Source: Sphaerolaimus hirsutus
Taxonomy: Eukaryota > Nematoda > Chromadorea > Monhysterida > Sphaerolaimidae
Length of the DNA stretch: 64,000 nt
Direction: 5' to 3'
NCBI GenBank assembly: GCA_964036195.1
Contig: OZ038453.1
Coordinates: forward strand, 12,561,206-12,625,205
Below, in pieces: positions 45,441-56,181 of this stretch. Below the pieces are notes generated by a model that was not told where the DNA came from, ran no database searches, and saw only the letters and a program-made list of their open reading frames with translations. The stretch's first letter is position 1, and every line of letters begins with the position of its first letter. The translations under genes were made by a program, and so were the position numbers.

Positions 45441-47900
45441 TGAGTAAAATTGGGTGTCCAAAAATTTGTAAAATTTGTAAAATTTAGATTAAAAAGTTAT
45501 GTATGTATACTTAGTGAATTCATGTTGATGATTGTTTACACTTCCAAGCTTATAATATTTTAAACAATTCAGCACTACTTCAACATTGGGTTTGGGTGAT
45601 TCGGTGGGCGAACGTGGCGCTGGCGTGTACGTACGTGTGGCGTCTGCGTCTACACGGTGGTGCTATGTTGGCAGAGTTTTTCCTATGCCCTACTTTTGTG
45701 GTGTGTCAACTCAGCCAAGGCGGGATAAAATGGAGGTATTGAGGATCTGTCAAAGTTGTCTGTGATGTAGTGCAAATATGTATTTTACTATTTTTTTACC
45801 ATTTTGAAAGTATTCATATAGATATGGAAGTATTTTGGAAAAATGGTGTGGCAACAATTTATTTAGCTGGCTAAAAAGGATATTTGCATGCAGTCTAGAT
45901 CACATAAAAGAGAGTAGTATTTTATTTTATTTTTAATTAATTAGCTAAAAAGAGGGGTGACGCTGTTGTTTCATGCTGTAATGCGTAAATGGTCAGTGGT
46001 GACTGAGGACACATAACATTTATGACTTTCGCTGCAAAATTTGAGTTGTTAACGCCGTGACTGTGAGTCTAGTGTGGAATGTACATTTCCGTTTGAGAGA
46101 CAAAATTGATTCCATTGCGATTTTACTGAGTACACTGAAATATAGTTGGTGCGGTGATGATTAGCGTTGAGATGAGAAGCAATTAAAAGAATTGAGTTAA
46201 ACTCAACAAACATGACCCCATGTTTAAATGCCTACTCCCTTGGCTTGCTGTGAGAGCAGCCCAGTCCGCCGATCTCATCGAAACAAGCACCCATACAGTG
46301 ACAAGTGTACTCATTTTTCTTTAAATTGAAAGTTCAGTTGTTTCAGGAGTGTGGTTTTGTACAGTGCGCATGGGATTGACAGTCATGGTTAAGTTGCCTT
46401 AGCTGGTAGCAGATGAGTGGTAGCAGCGAAAGTGGTTTTACAAAAAGTGTCTTGGGTCGTTAATGGCTGTTGCGTTTCGGCATGTGGCAATGGATTCACC
46501 TAATTCTAATTGAGTTTGTTTTCTATAAAAAATGCGATCTGGACATGCAATTGAGTTTACTGGATAAAAAGTTTGAATTAATAAGTTGCCAATCATTTGT
46601 GTTTGAGTTATATCTATTCCATATTTATATCCCATTTTTAAACTTTCTTTTTCTAAACTCCAGGTTTTTTAGAAGATAGGTAAAACTCGATTTTTTTTCA
46701 TTTTATCATTTTTAATTTGCTTTGGCAACATCGTTAGTTTTATTTCACTTGTATTTACCTAATCCCAGTTCAGTCTGAAATGCATATTTCCTTTCCCTTA
46801 AACTGATAGGTTGGCATTTGGATATGTAGAAATTTTTATGCAAATTTTGTGGCCGATCTTTGTGAACAAAGAGTTGAAATAATAATGCTGCTCATTTCTA
46901 AGTATTTTGATAGTGGAAAGGTGATTCGATTCGACTTTACAGTTTATCACTTAAATGGGATTTTCAGCTAGGTTTCTTTATAAAGTACCGTAGTGTTCTA
47001 AATTTCCTTGACAGTCATTGTGGATAGAATTTCATTCGCTTTACCGGTATCCTAATTTTATTGTGGATTATCCCCCTTACGACATTTTGTCATTGTGCAT
47101 AAATAATACGTGTGCTTCTTACGCATTGGATATCAACGTTGTGTTTGTTTATTATGTGCTCTTTTTGCTAATGGGATTATTGTTTGCTGGTTTATTCACT
47201 TCAATTATTGCCGTGTGTTTCCCCGTGCGTGGTGGTGGATTTGGATTTTCTGTCAAGTTCGCTGAATAATTTTTGAATCGCTCACCATTTTTTTGTGCTA
47301 AAGTCCGTTTTTATAGTGTTTTTCCTCTTCTCTCTATTTTCTCGCGCTCGTTTCGTGTGAATTCTTTGTGTGTTCTGATCGACATATCCGTAACTGACGC
47401 CGTGAATAATTTTAGGTATGCCTGAATTGAAATTCTGTTTGGCTATAAAATCGTTTGTGGGTCATTGGCTTGTGGTGTGTGCAAGCGGAGTCTGGACTTG
47501 TATTATGTTGATGCGTATAAAAGCCTACCGTTACTTGGAGTCAGGATTCAATTCAGTTTTTTGGAAGTTTTGTTTTTTTGAAGTCTGTAGCGCTGGTTTT
47601 GAACTCGCTATAAGTTGTTTCCGATGCTCTACCTTCCTAATGTGTGAATTCTGAGTCTAAAATTTCATCTAAATAAAATCTCTTCTAAAAACTTCGGACC
47701 CCTTGGTGTAAATTAGACATCCAACTAATCTACTGCATTGATAAATACGCCATTCGCTAATTAACTAACTAAGTTGACATGACGTACACCTGTGAATTCA
47801 TCCCGGTGGATTCACCATTGTGTGGTTGCATTCAATTTGTAGTCAATTTTCTGTTGCCTTACTTTGAAGCTCAATCAAGCTTAAAAAGTGTGAGACCAGT
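45441..47900. other. 2.4-kb stretch without a recognisable gene; possible solo LTR-like promoter region
   Basis: No exon recognised. Near the right side are a TATAAAAG box (about 47516-47523), a downstream AGTCAGGATTCAATTCAG, an AATAAA at about 47672 and then TTCGGACCCCTTGGTGTAAA. That order is typical of an LTR (TATA, transcribed region, poly(A) signal, then a TGG-type primer site). No partner LTR is in the window, and short open frames at 47018-47654 have no family resemblance. Confidence 0.3.
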
Positions 47901-47929
47901 AAAACTTGGCACAGTGCCAGATTAGAAAT

Positions 47930-48167
47930 TGGTTGAGTAAAAAGTAGTTGAGTAAAAATTCATGACAAATGTCCTATGTTTGTCACTTTCTGTCTGGCAA
48001 AATGACATTTTCTGTCTCCTTAAAATACGTTTTCTGTACTCGCGCACTTTCAAAAAGTAGGTGAGTATGAGTACCGGTATTTTTTCAGGAGGAAACGTAA
48101 ACATATTTACGCAGTACGCGAGTATACGTATTTATCGAGTAAACATAAATACGTTTTAACAACTATG
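47930..48167. mobile_element. ACGTAAA-type hAT MITE, right part
   Basis: GTACTCGCGCACTTTC, GAGTACCGGTATTTTTTC and GTTTTAACAACTATG at the right, matching 28023-28516 and 11942-12442. Left end uncertain. Confidence 0.55.
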
Positions 48168-48930
48168 CCTATTTCACTCAAAAAAGCCAAAATCCTCTTA
48201 TTGGAGTAGGTATATACCACTTATTTTAGGTAATACGGCAATCGCTTTCTAAAACGACGGCGATAACTCAGACATTTACATTTGAGTGTCATTTGTTGCA
48301 TTTCCTGTCTCACAGTTTCTAAAAAATGTGGTAGTAATTATAAAATACTGACACAAACTTTGGATATCATGAAAATCGCTAAAAACGGATAAAAAATTTG
48401 TCGAAAATTGCAGTTGCGTTGCCGGGTAAATTCAGGAAATGCATAAATAATTCTATAATGATGCATGACCTTCACTGCAAACGCCTACTTCTAGAAATTT
48501 ATTCATCGTAATTAGCGTACCTAAAATGTCTGATTTGGTTGCAGAAAATATAATAAAAATAATCTCAGAAAATCTCTTAAAAAGAAAACATACTCAAATC
48601 TCCCTGAAAAAGAGCGTGGAGAAGATATAAATAAATATAAGAGATATTTTTATATTTTCCCCAAAGAAAAAAAAATTATGTAATCTCAATGGGTAAACCA
48701 GGAGCCTATATACCGTATTTATATCCCCGAAAAAGTCCTTGGGGACTTATTCCAGGGGAAGTTTTTTTTCCAACAGAATTTAGCGTAAAATACGTGCTCA
48801 ATTTACTTCACAAATGAGGTTGAATTAGTCTAATAAATCATACGTTAGATTACAAATTCTATAATTGAAGCAATAAACTTTATACTAGTGAGCACCAGGC
48901 GCAGAACATTTACTTAAATTTTACAGAATA
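48168..48930. other. AT-rich intergenic stretch
   Basis: No gene. AAATATAAGAGATATT-like sequence near 48540-48680; a TATACCGTATTTATATCC fragment near 48712. Confidence 0.4.
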
Positions 48931-49582
48931 CCGTATTACCTCGAATTAACCCCCCCCCGTTGAGTTAACCCCCTCGAAATACCCCCCATAAAATTTGGCC
49001 GAGGAAATAATAAACCCCCACCCCCCTCGAAATCCCCCCCCCCTAAAATTGAGTGTAAAGAGAACGTACATGACAAATACAGCAGTTTGTGATCTGTACA
49101 ATGCAGAACACACGTTAAAACCGATGATTGAGTGACGTTAGGGAAGGGTTTATGTGTATACCGTATTTCCTCGAAATACCCCCCCTCAAAATGGACACTA
49201 TGGATTTGTGGTCAGGGAAATGCATAACAGACGTTCAAAACACTTACTGTGTTACGTTAGTACATCGTTTATACCATCTACATCCTTATATAAGGCTGTA
49301 AAAACTTAAAAATGGTGGTTATTGTTGCATTTTTCACGTTTTTCTCTCAAAATTCTCACTCTGAAACAATAAACCCCCGGGGGGTATTTCGAGGAAATAC
49401 GGTATACAGATATATGCCTATAAACACATACATCTAGGTATGTAATTGTTTGATTTTTCTACGTCTGAGTATGGGGAATTTCCAAAAATTTCTGGCGAAA
49501 TAATAGACCCCCCTCGAATTATCCCCCTCAAATTTTGCTGGCGAAATAATAAACCCCCAGGGGGTATTTCGATGTAATACGG
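48931..49582. mobile_element. TA-flanked CCGTATTA MITE with a second one nested inside
   Basis: Outer ends CCGTATTACCTCGAATTAAC and CGATGTAATACGG; nested copy 49161-49402 with ends CCGTATTTCCTCGAAATACC and GAGGAAATACGG, TA at all four borders. Confidence 0.7.
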
Positions 49583-49858
49583 TACACGCATAAAACGTAC
49601 TTCATAAAATACGTACATGTGACCTATTTCCCACCCATCACTATGGGGGACTTATTCGAGGGGGGCTTATTCGAGGTTATACGTTAAATATAATATATTT
49701 ATTTGCAATTTTCTTGTATTTTTCTCTAGCGACTTTTCTAACGCTATCCTGATCGAATCCTGAAATTAGCTTCACATCTTTGTTAGATTTTACCGCGCAC
49801 ATGTGGTTTCTCAGCCATAAAGCTACTTGTCAGTAAATAGATAAGGCGCAGACATGAC

Positions 49859-50121
49859 TAGTGATGGAAAAGGCACCGGAACAAAATGGCACCGCACCGG
49901 CACCGGTGCTATTCTGATAATAATGGCTCCGGCACCGGCAGGGCACACTCGAAAAAAGGCACCGCACCGCATCAGCACCGGTGCTGGTGACCTACGGTGG
50001 CCTGCACCGGTGCTGGTGACCTACGGTGGCCTGCACCGGTGCTGGTGACCTACGGTGGCCTGCACCGGTGCTGGTGACCTACGGTGGCCAGCACCGGGGC
50101 ACCGGTGCCTTTCCATCACTA
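49859..50121. mobile_element. hAT-type MITE made of GGCACCGG units, TSD GACATGAC
   Basis: TAGTGATGGAAAAGGCACCG to GGTGCCTTTCCATCACTA, with GACATGAC at 49851-49858 and 50122-50129. Inside, a 28-bp unit (GGTGACCTACGGTGGC plus CTGCACCGGTGCT) repeats about four times at 49985-50095. Confidence 0.92.
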
Positions 50122-50208
50122 GACATGACGCAAATAAGGGTTCTCATTTCATGTTTTCGCTTGTACATATTTATTTGTACCAATTCTAGCAGCAATCTAT
50201 AGTGATTA

Positions 50209-50361
50209 CCGTATTTCATCTTATAGAACGGCACCTCCAATAGAGCGGCAGGTTTTGGCATTTTAAACCCACGGGAAAATAGAACGGCAGCCTCCAATAG
50301 AACGCAGGTAAAAAGTTGACAGAGAACATAGAACGGTGCTCTTTTATTACAAGAAATACGG
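50209..50361. mobile_element. TA-flanked CCGTATTTCATCTT MITE
   Basis: CCGTATTTCATCTTATAGAA to TTACAAGAAATACGG with TA borders; interior AGAACGGCAGCCTCCAATAG. 153 bp. Confidence 0.75.
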
Positions 50362-50535
50362 TATTTCTTTTTGTGTTCTGTCGCCATACACAACATTTCA
50401 TTGATAGAATTTTGTCTCAAAAATTATTTTTCACTTTTCCCATTTTTTTTGTTGGTAAAAAATGCCTAACATCCCAAACCCAAACAGGCCACCAAATTGA
50501 CGATTTTAAACGTAAACAATCTAACCAGTCGAAAA

Positions 50536-50657
50536 ATGCATTCCAAATTCACAATTTTTCTACAAATTGTTGCCGTCACTACAGTAACTATTGCTGAGGG
50601 CGCCCGGCCCCCGTTGACGCACAATTTGGAACTACTTCACAAAATTTATGCCAGAGC
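50536..50657 (+). CDS. Secreted-protein exon 1 (signal peptide)
   Basis: ATG at 50536 with A-rich context; 40 codons plus two bases. Reading on without splicing stops at TGA after NCGY, so the splice is inferred from phase and exon 2. Confidence 0.5.
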
Positions 50658-53430
50658 GTTAGTCAACTGCGGCTACTGATGGCAATGAGCCAGGAAGAAG
50701 GGAGCGAGCGCCAATGGCCCGCACTAGTGATGTAAAAGCTCCATGGCGCCATTGGCACTTGGCGCTATACCCATGAAAAGTATCATGACGCTTTTGGCGC
50801 TTGGCGCTACTTTTGGCCGGCGCCAGGAACAAAATGCCTGGCGCTAGCGCCTAAGTAAAAAGCGCCATGGCGCTTGGCGCCATTTTGCTCTGGCGCCATT
50901 GGCACTTGGCGCTTTGGGTCGGAAAAGCGCCATGGCGCTTGGCGCCAAAGTTCTGGCGCTTTTTACATCACTACCCCGCACACACTAGTTGACATCGACA
51001 CCAGGGACGTATCCAGGATTTTTGAGCGGGGGGGGCTGCTTGTTTACGGAGGCCGGCGAGCGGGGGGGGCTCAGCCCCCCCCCTAAAATTTTACGTACAG
51101 AGGGGCGGAATGGCGCCATGGCGCTGGCGCCACTAGTTGGCGCAACGCCATGGCGCCATTGGCGTTGGCGCCAGCGCCATGGAACGCTGTATATGTATGT
51201 AAATATACATACAAATACAGCAAACAGCACATAATTGAGTATATTTATAATGATTTCGGCCACAGGGAGCAAATCTGCCGATAATACATGATGTCTGGCG
51301 AAAAAATTTTTACGCTGACGTTGAAAAAGTGGCATTTTCCGGCCACTTTCTGGTCTCACCCCGGGAGGGGGGGGGGCTGCAGCCCCCCCCGCCCCCCCCC
51401 CTGGATACGGCCCTGATCGACACCAAATGTCAACTGGTTCCGATCCCAATTCAAAGCTTGAATTTGAACGTCGTTCGTCGGCTCGTCAGGGAGCTTTCAA
51501 TTGGGATCTGAATCAGTTGACATTTGGTGTCGATGTCAACTAGTGTGTGTGTGGGTCCAATGGTGCCATGGCGCGATTGCATGACTAAATGCGGTATTGT
51601 TAGCGATGTAAACGGCGCTGATACCTTCATAGCGGACACTTAATATACTTACCTTTTATCGAATATCGACATCATTCACACCGAATGTACGACAAAAAAG
51701 TTGAAAAATATCGATATCGATAAGTCATATCGACCAATCAAAACATGGATGATTTGTTCATCTGCTTTCTGAAAATACACACAATTAAGGGTGGTGTCAA
51801 AATCAGGCAAAATGGATCTACCGTACTTCTTCTAATAAAAGGGCGGGTCTCCAATAGAAGGGTTAAAAACTGCTGCTGGAATTGTGCCAAGTGCAATGTA
51901 GAAGTTCTGTCTTTTAGCGGCTTTGGTCCATTGATTTGGTGTTTTTTAAAGATGAAATCTTGAATAAACTCTATAAAGCGTCATTCTACCTATGTATGGC
52001 CTGTGACATAACAGTTTGAAAAACCCTGGCAGAACTTGAAAAATTGGCTAAAAATGACTAAAAAATGGATGGGTGGGCAAAAACATTGACGATAAAAATA
52101 GAAAGGCGCCCTTGTATTAGAAGAAATACGGTATACGGGCGTGCAAACTGAGCAACGTAGTAAAACTTTCATTCTGGCATTCTAAAATTTTCATGCAATT
52201 GAGCATTGTACGACTTACTTACTCGTTAAACTGGTCAAAAAGTCCATTCGTGCTTTACGAGCATAAAATCCGTGGCGTGGTGTCAGCACAGTTGTTAAAA
52301 TCTACGTACATTTACTCGAAAAATACGCGTACGCGAGTACGCGGTAAATACATTTACATATACTTTTGAAAAAGTAATATACCCAATTTTACGCGTACAT
52401 TTTAAAAGTACACGCGTACAGAGAAAATGTATTTTTGTTGCTAAAATCACAATCTTCTGTTGCTAAAATAAAGACAATTTTCAAGAAATCATATCATTTT
52501 TCTAAAAAATATAAAATAATCGTTAAAAAAACGACATCTTTTATGTCTTGCAGTGGAAAACTCATTTTCACATGTAAAAAGTAGCAGCTTTTACGTTTTC
52601 CAGAGGAAAAGTACTCGCTTTTACATTTTCTTTGGAAAAAAAGTATTTTACTCACATTTACGCATGAGTACGAGTAAAAAAAAGTATTTTACATTTTCTA
52701 TACTTTTTGGTGAGTAAAAAATAAATACTTACATTTACATATACTTTTTGGAAAAGTTCAGTAATTCTAACTCTGGGTGCCAGTTCCGCAAATTGAAAAG
52801 TGAGAAATGGCAAATGCGAAGTGAATTGTGAAGGAAATTGGCAAGCGAAGGGAATTACTTTTTTGTTTTTACTTTTTTACTTCGCTTTTGCCAATCTATT
52901 TGCCATTTCACTTCGCTTTTGCCAATTTTCTTTTCAATTCACTTCGCATTTGCCATTTTACTTCTCACTTCTCAATTTGCGGAACTGGCACCTGATGTTT
53001 TGTAAATATAGAAAATAGCCATTTATCAAACAAGGTAATACAAACAAAAACATCAACAAAAAGATCTCAGCTCAAGACACCTCAAGATTCAAATACCATA
53101 TTTCCTCGAAATACCCCCTAAATTTTCCACTCTGAAAAAATAAACCCCTTGGGGGTATTTCGAGGAAATACGGTAACTACAAAATAAACATATCACACGA
53201 AAATTTTTCCCACTTTCAGACCACCGCCCGCTTATTTATCCGGCGCCTACATCGGCTCAAAATACCAGACGACTCCAGAGAAAAAATTACTTGGCAGCCT
53301 GCCATTTGATATGCCCATGTTCAAACGAATGGCTATAGTCCGAAAATCTGCGGATAATATTGAACCGAGGCAACAATTTTCGCCGTATTTGAGGAGTATG
53401 CACGGTGGCTATTTGCACAGGTTTAGCTGA
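50536..53430 (+). CDS. Predicted 110-aa secreted protein, two exons, unknown family
   Basis: Exon 1 is 50536-50657 (donor CCAGAGC/GTTAGT) and exon 2 is 53220-53430 (acceptor CACTTTCAG/A, stop TGA); the codon split 2+1 keeps frame, giving 111 codons. The N-terminus (MHSKFTIFLQIVAVTTVTIA) is a good signal peptide, with cleavage likely after AEGA. The mature part is about 87 residues, proline-, tyrosine- and basic-rich, cysteine-free, with a dibasic KR (MFKRMAIVRK), a single-copy APPPAYLSGAY stretch and the C-terminus HGGYLHRFS. Lack of cysteines plus basic sites could suit a neuropeptide-like precursor, but no amidation signal or known peptide is seen. The 2.6-kb intron is mostly mobile elements. 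An AATAAA at 54697-54702 may end the transcript. Confidence 0.5.
50725..50973. mobile_element. hAT-type MITE of GGCGCC units, TSD SCCCGCAC
   Basis: TAGTGATGTAAAAGCTCC to GGCGCTTTTTACATCACTA; flanks GCCCGCAC and CCCCGCAC (7 of 8). The body iterates GCGCCATGGCGCTTGGCGC. Confidence 0.85.
51002..51415. mobile_element. hAT-type MITE, CAGGG(A/C)CGTATCCAGG ends, TSD ATCGACAC
   Basis: CAGGGACGTATCCAGG on the left, CCTGGATACGGCCCTG on the right, and ATCGACAC at 50994-51001 and 51416-51423. G/C homopolymer runs sit just inside both ends. It contains a GGCGCC-iterated fragment at 51107-51185. Confidence 0.92.
51821..52132. mobile_element. TA-flanked CCGTACTTCTTCTAAT MITE
   Basis: CCGTACTTCTTCTAATAAAA to TTAGAAGAAATACGG with TA borders; interior includes GGGCGGGTCTCCAATAGAAG. 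Relative of 50209-50361 and of the fragment near 9195. Confidence 0.75.
52287..52775. mobile_element. hAT-type MITE, TSD GGTGYCAG, ACGTAAA-iterated
   Basis: CACAGTTGTTAAAATC to AATTCTAACTCTG; flanks GGTGTCAG (52279-52286) and GGTGCCAG (52776-52783). It inserted at the very end of the foldback MITE at 52776-52992. Confidence 0.8.
52776..52992. mobile_element. GGTGCCAGTTCCGC foldback MITE
   Basis: GGTGCCAGTTCCGCAAATTG to CAATTTGCGGAACTGGCACC, with AAATGGCAAATGCGAAG arms. 217 bp. Confidence 0.8.
53096..53173. mobile_element. 78-bp TA-flanked CCATATTTCCTCG MITE
   Basis: CCATATTTCCTCGAAATACC to GTATTTCGAGGAAATACGG; only CTCTGAAAAAATAAACC between. It lies 46 bp before exon 2 of the secreted-protein gene, next to its branch-point region. 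Confidence 0.75.
53220..53430 (+). CDS. Secreted-protein exon 2
   Basis: One base completes the split alanine codon, then 69 codons and TGA at 53428-53430. Contains PPPAYLSGAYIGSKY, MPMFKRMAIVRKS and the end YLRSMHGGYLHRFS. Confidence 0.55.
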
Positions 53431-53450
53431 GGTTTTTTGGTGTGATCGTA

Positions 53451-54472
53451 AAGCAGCGTTTACACGGTTTCATGTGCAGACAAAAATTTAGTGAAAAAGT
53501 TCCATTATTCCGGAATAAGGTTCCATATCTGCAAGAACAGACAGTTACGTGTGCTCCTGCTCACAAGACAAGCGTACACACAAGCCGATTTGCAGATAAT
53601 TTGAGCCTGTTGTTTTTGTTTTGAAACCGAACCAACAACTGATATTTGTTTTCAAACTGGAATGAATTGCACGAATTATCTGAAAATTGGCATGTGTATG
53701 TGTACAGTGCGCGCAGAAATTCCTGTGCGTATTGGCACCGAGCCGTGTGCCACTGTTACTCCGCGCACTCGCGCCAGCCTACATCTAAAAACTGCACGCG
53801 AATTTGGCTGGGCCGGGCACGTCGTTTTCCCTATACAAACTTGTGATTTTTACGAACTTTTTGAGGCCCATTGGCGCACCGCACACTGCAAAGTGTAACG
53901 ATCGGGTCCGGACGTTTTAATTTCCGCCCGGGCAGAATTAGAAAGTCAGTTAGGACGATTTTTTTACGACACATCTTAAAAACTACTGAAATTGGGGTCG
54001 GTTCGGACGATTTTTAATTCCACCCCTCTTTTTAATTCCGCGTTTGAATTCCACCCATGCAAAAATCGTCCGAACTTTGCCGTTACACTTTGCAGTGTGC
54101 GGTGCGCCATCACGCGCTTGAAAATGCGAATTGTGGGTCGAGCGTACGCACAGAGGGCTAAAATTATGTGCGCTCTCTCTCAAATGTTAGAAAATGTAGA
54201 AATTTGACTGTCATTATTTAGCCCACACACAAAAAAGCGAGCCTGACGGAAAATCCGCAATTTTCGAGGGACGGCCCGCGCGGACATTTACGCGAAAGTG
54301 GGCGGAGTCTATTTTGAGTGGCGATGCGCATCAAAATATGTGCGCGCACAGTACGCTCAACTAGTAAGTATACACCACTGCTTTTTGTTGCAGATGTGGA
54401 ACTTTATTCCGGAATTATGGAACTTTTCACTTCTTTTTTTTGTCGGCGCAAAATGCAGTGTAAACGTGGCTT
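53451..54472. mobile_element. 1-kb TIR element (AAGCAGCGTTTACAC) just after the secreted-protein stop
   Basis: Left AAGCAGCGTTTACACGG and AAGTTCCATTATTCCGGAAT face right AATTATGGAACTTTTCAC and GTGTAAACGTGGCTT. A second inverted pair inside (CACACTGCAAAGTGTAACG near 53883 and CCGTTACACTTTGCAGTGTG near 54080) suggests nesting. Relative of the 261-bp element at 13888-14148. Confidence 0.7.
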
Positions 54473-54696
54473 AAAGGTCGAAAAATTGAACGATGTGAAC
54501 GCTTTTTCGGGCATTTTTGTACCAAATTGTTGTTCGAATTTTGAAAGGCTCAGAAAATTTCATGTGATCTTCGAAAGTTACCATTTACCCATATTGCAAG
54601 GAAAACAACAAAGGAACAGATTTTATCACCAAAAAAAGTATTATCACCCGATTGAAATTTGAAATATTGTAATTTATTCCACTCACAACAATAACC

Positions 54697-54702
54697 AATA
54701 AA
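54697..54702 (+). terminator. AATAAA, possible poly(A) signal of the secreted-protein gene
   Basis: First AATAAA on the + strand beyond the TIR element that follows the stop codon. Confidence 0.35.
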
Positions 54703-55204
54703 ATGCGTACCTACCTATATCCTTTCACATAAATAAATATTGTATAAATTCCAATGAGTGAATATCAATTTTGCACAAAAATTGTCCATTTTATGACGAA
54801 TAGCATCTCTGAGGATTTCACGGTCAAAATACTTTAAAAAATCGGTAATTTTTTTGCACGGCCATGGCGTAAAAATGGTCAATTCAGTGCAACAAAATTT
54901 GGCAACATTTTCAATCTTCAATCTTTTCACCACCCTCCAAATTCTTCGGGTTTTTGAGTTTCCCTTGCGACGTCTGTTGCGGCGTCTGTTTTTGTGCGCT
55001 GTTCACTTTATCGCCGAGCGAAAGCGCCATTCCCTGCGCGGTTTACGGTAACTCGTTGCGTTAATTATTGAATTATGTTGGAAAGAACTTTGCGCAAACG
55101 GTTTGATGAATCAATGAAGTGAATGAACATGATCGGTGTTTGATTGTGTAAAAATAAACGGTTGCAAATGACCCTTTTGGTCACTTCAAAATGGTGCATT
55201 CCCC
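54703..55204. other. Intergenic stretch between convergent genes
   Basis: No gene recognised. The secreted-protein gene (+) and beta-COP gene (-) converge here. Confidence 0.4.
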
Positions 55205-55615
55205 TGGACGTAGGTCTACCAGTCATGTACCCGCCAGTCATGTATTTTAGGGGGGGGGGGATCAGCGGTAAGAGGGATTAGCCGAGGGGATTTACATGAT
55301 TAGTAGAGTAGATAGCGCGGGCCGCAGTGCGTGTGCACTCACATTGTTTTTGTCGCTCTTTTTAATGATACCACCTAAAGGAAAATTGAAAAACTCAAAT
55401 CAGTTGTTACACAGTTGACGTTTTCAATTTTCCTTGGAACGGTTCATCAAAAAGGCGACAAAAACAATGGCAAGGACAAAAAACGACAACAAGGCTATGT
55501 GCCGTACTAATCGTGTAAACCCGCTCCGCTTATCCCCCCTGCAGTGATAACCCCTTACAATACATGACTGGCGGGTCCACATGACTAGCGGGTTCATGTG
55601 ACTATAGGCATAGGC
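55205..55615. mobile_element. Foldback element with ACCCGCCAGTCATGTATT arms
   Basis: Left CCAGTCATGTACCCGCCAGT and TCATGTATTTTAGGGG face right TACATGACTGGCGGG and CACATGACTAGCGGG; inner GGATTTACATGATTAGTA matches TACTAATCGTGTAAACCC in complement. Confidence 0.65.
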
Positions 55616-55935
55616 TCCACATTATTACGTTGACTTATTGATGAATACACTATGCTCTTCATTCGACAGCGAATAAATACGAAACAACGTGTAAAATATC
55701 ACCCGACACTGTGATAGCCGGAGTTTTTTTCAAAAAACAGATATCTTTAAAACGCGAGTATCGAAACAGGTTTTTAATAGATCAGCAGCATACATGTTCA
55801 CGGCTCATTCACAAGGTATTTTCAATCACTTTAAATAAAAATCGTTTTTAAAGGCGGGATCATAAAAAACCTTTTTCCAACCCTCACTCAACAGTCAACT
55901 AACACGCGAACTAAATAGCAAACCCTCAAACCCAC
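55616..55935. other. Downstream flank of the last visible beta-COP exon
   Basis: Expected to hold the last, very short beta-COP exon, but I could not find its sequence here. Otherwise nothing recognised. Confidence 0.35.
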
Positions 55936-56181
55936 CTGACTTTTGGCTCTAATCCTAATATGTCCCACAACAGCGCTACTAGGATCATCAGGTTCCAATT
56001 TCTCAATTGACAAATTCGCCAAGGCATCTTCACCGAAAACACTGTGCGCGTACAAATTGGCAGCTAATAAACCGCAGTCACCAGTTAATGCCTCGTCTGG
56101 GGTTAAACAGCGCATGTTCGTGGATGATACGAGGTGGTCCAGGAATTGTCGCAGATCCGTTATGGAGGTGTTCACGGCAAC
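55936..56181 (-). CDS. COPB1: beta-COP exon ([10 protein letters not shown]...RIRAKSQ)
   Basis: Acceptor AAATTCCCAG/GTT, donor AGTCAG/GTGGGT; 82 codons. Ends just short of the expected C-terminus. Confidence 0.92.

Larger units (their letters stand above)
50713..51561. mobile_element. ACACACTAG-family MITE (TTGACATCGACACC type) with two nested hAT MITEs
   Basis: Left end AATGGCCCGCACACACTAG (split by the hAT MITE at 50725-50973), right end CTAGTGTGTGTGTGGGTCCAAT; inner termini TTGACATCGACACCA and complement. A second hAT MITE (51002-51415) is inserted at the inner terminus. Confidence 0.75.

Noticed and set aside
47018-47654. Two + strand frames (47018-47269 and 47418-47654), one with a hydrophobic segment
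   Set aside because: No homology or splice support, and codon content looks like AT-rich noncoding sequence; mentioned only as part of the unassigned region.
49985-50095. Regularly repeated 28-bp units resembling a CRISPR array
   Set aside because: Units are contiguous without spacers, lie inside a hAT MITE, and the genome is eukaryotic.
53662-53898. 78-codon frame with an ATG and several cysteines
   Set aside because: It lies wholly inside the TIR element at 53451-54472 and overlaps its inner inverted repeat; no splice or homology support.
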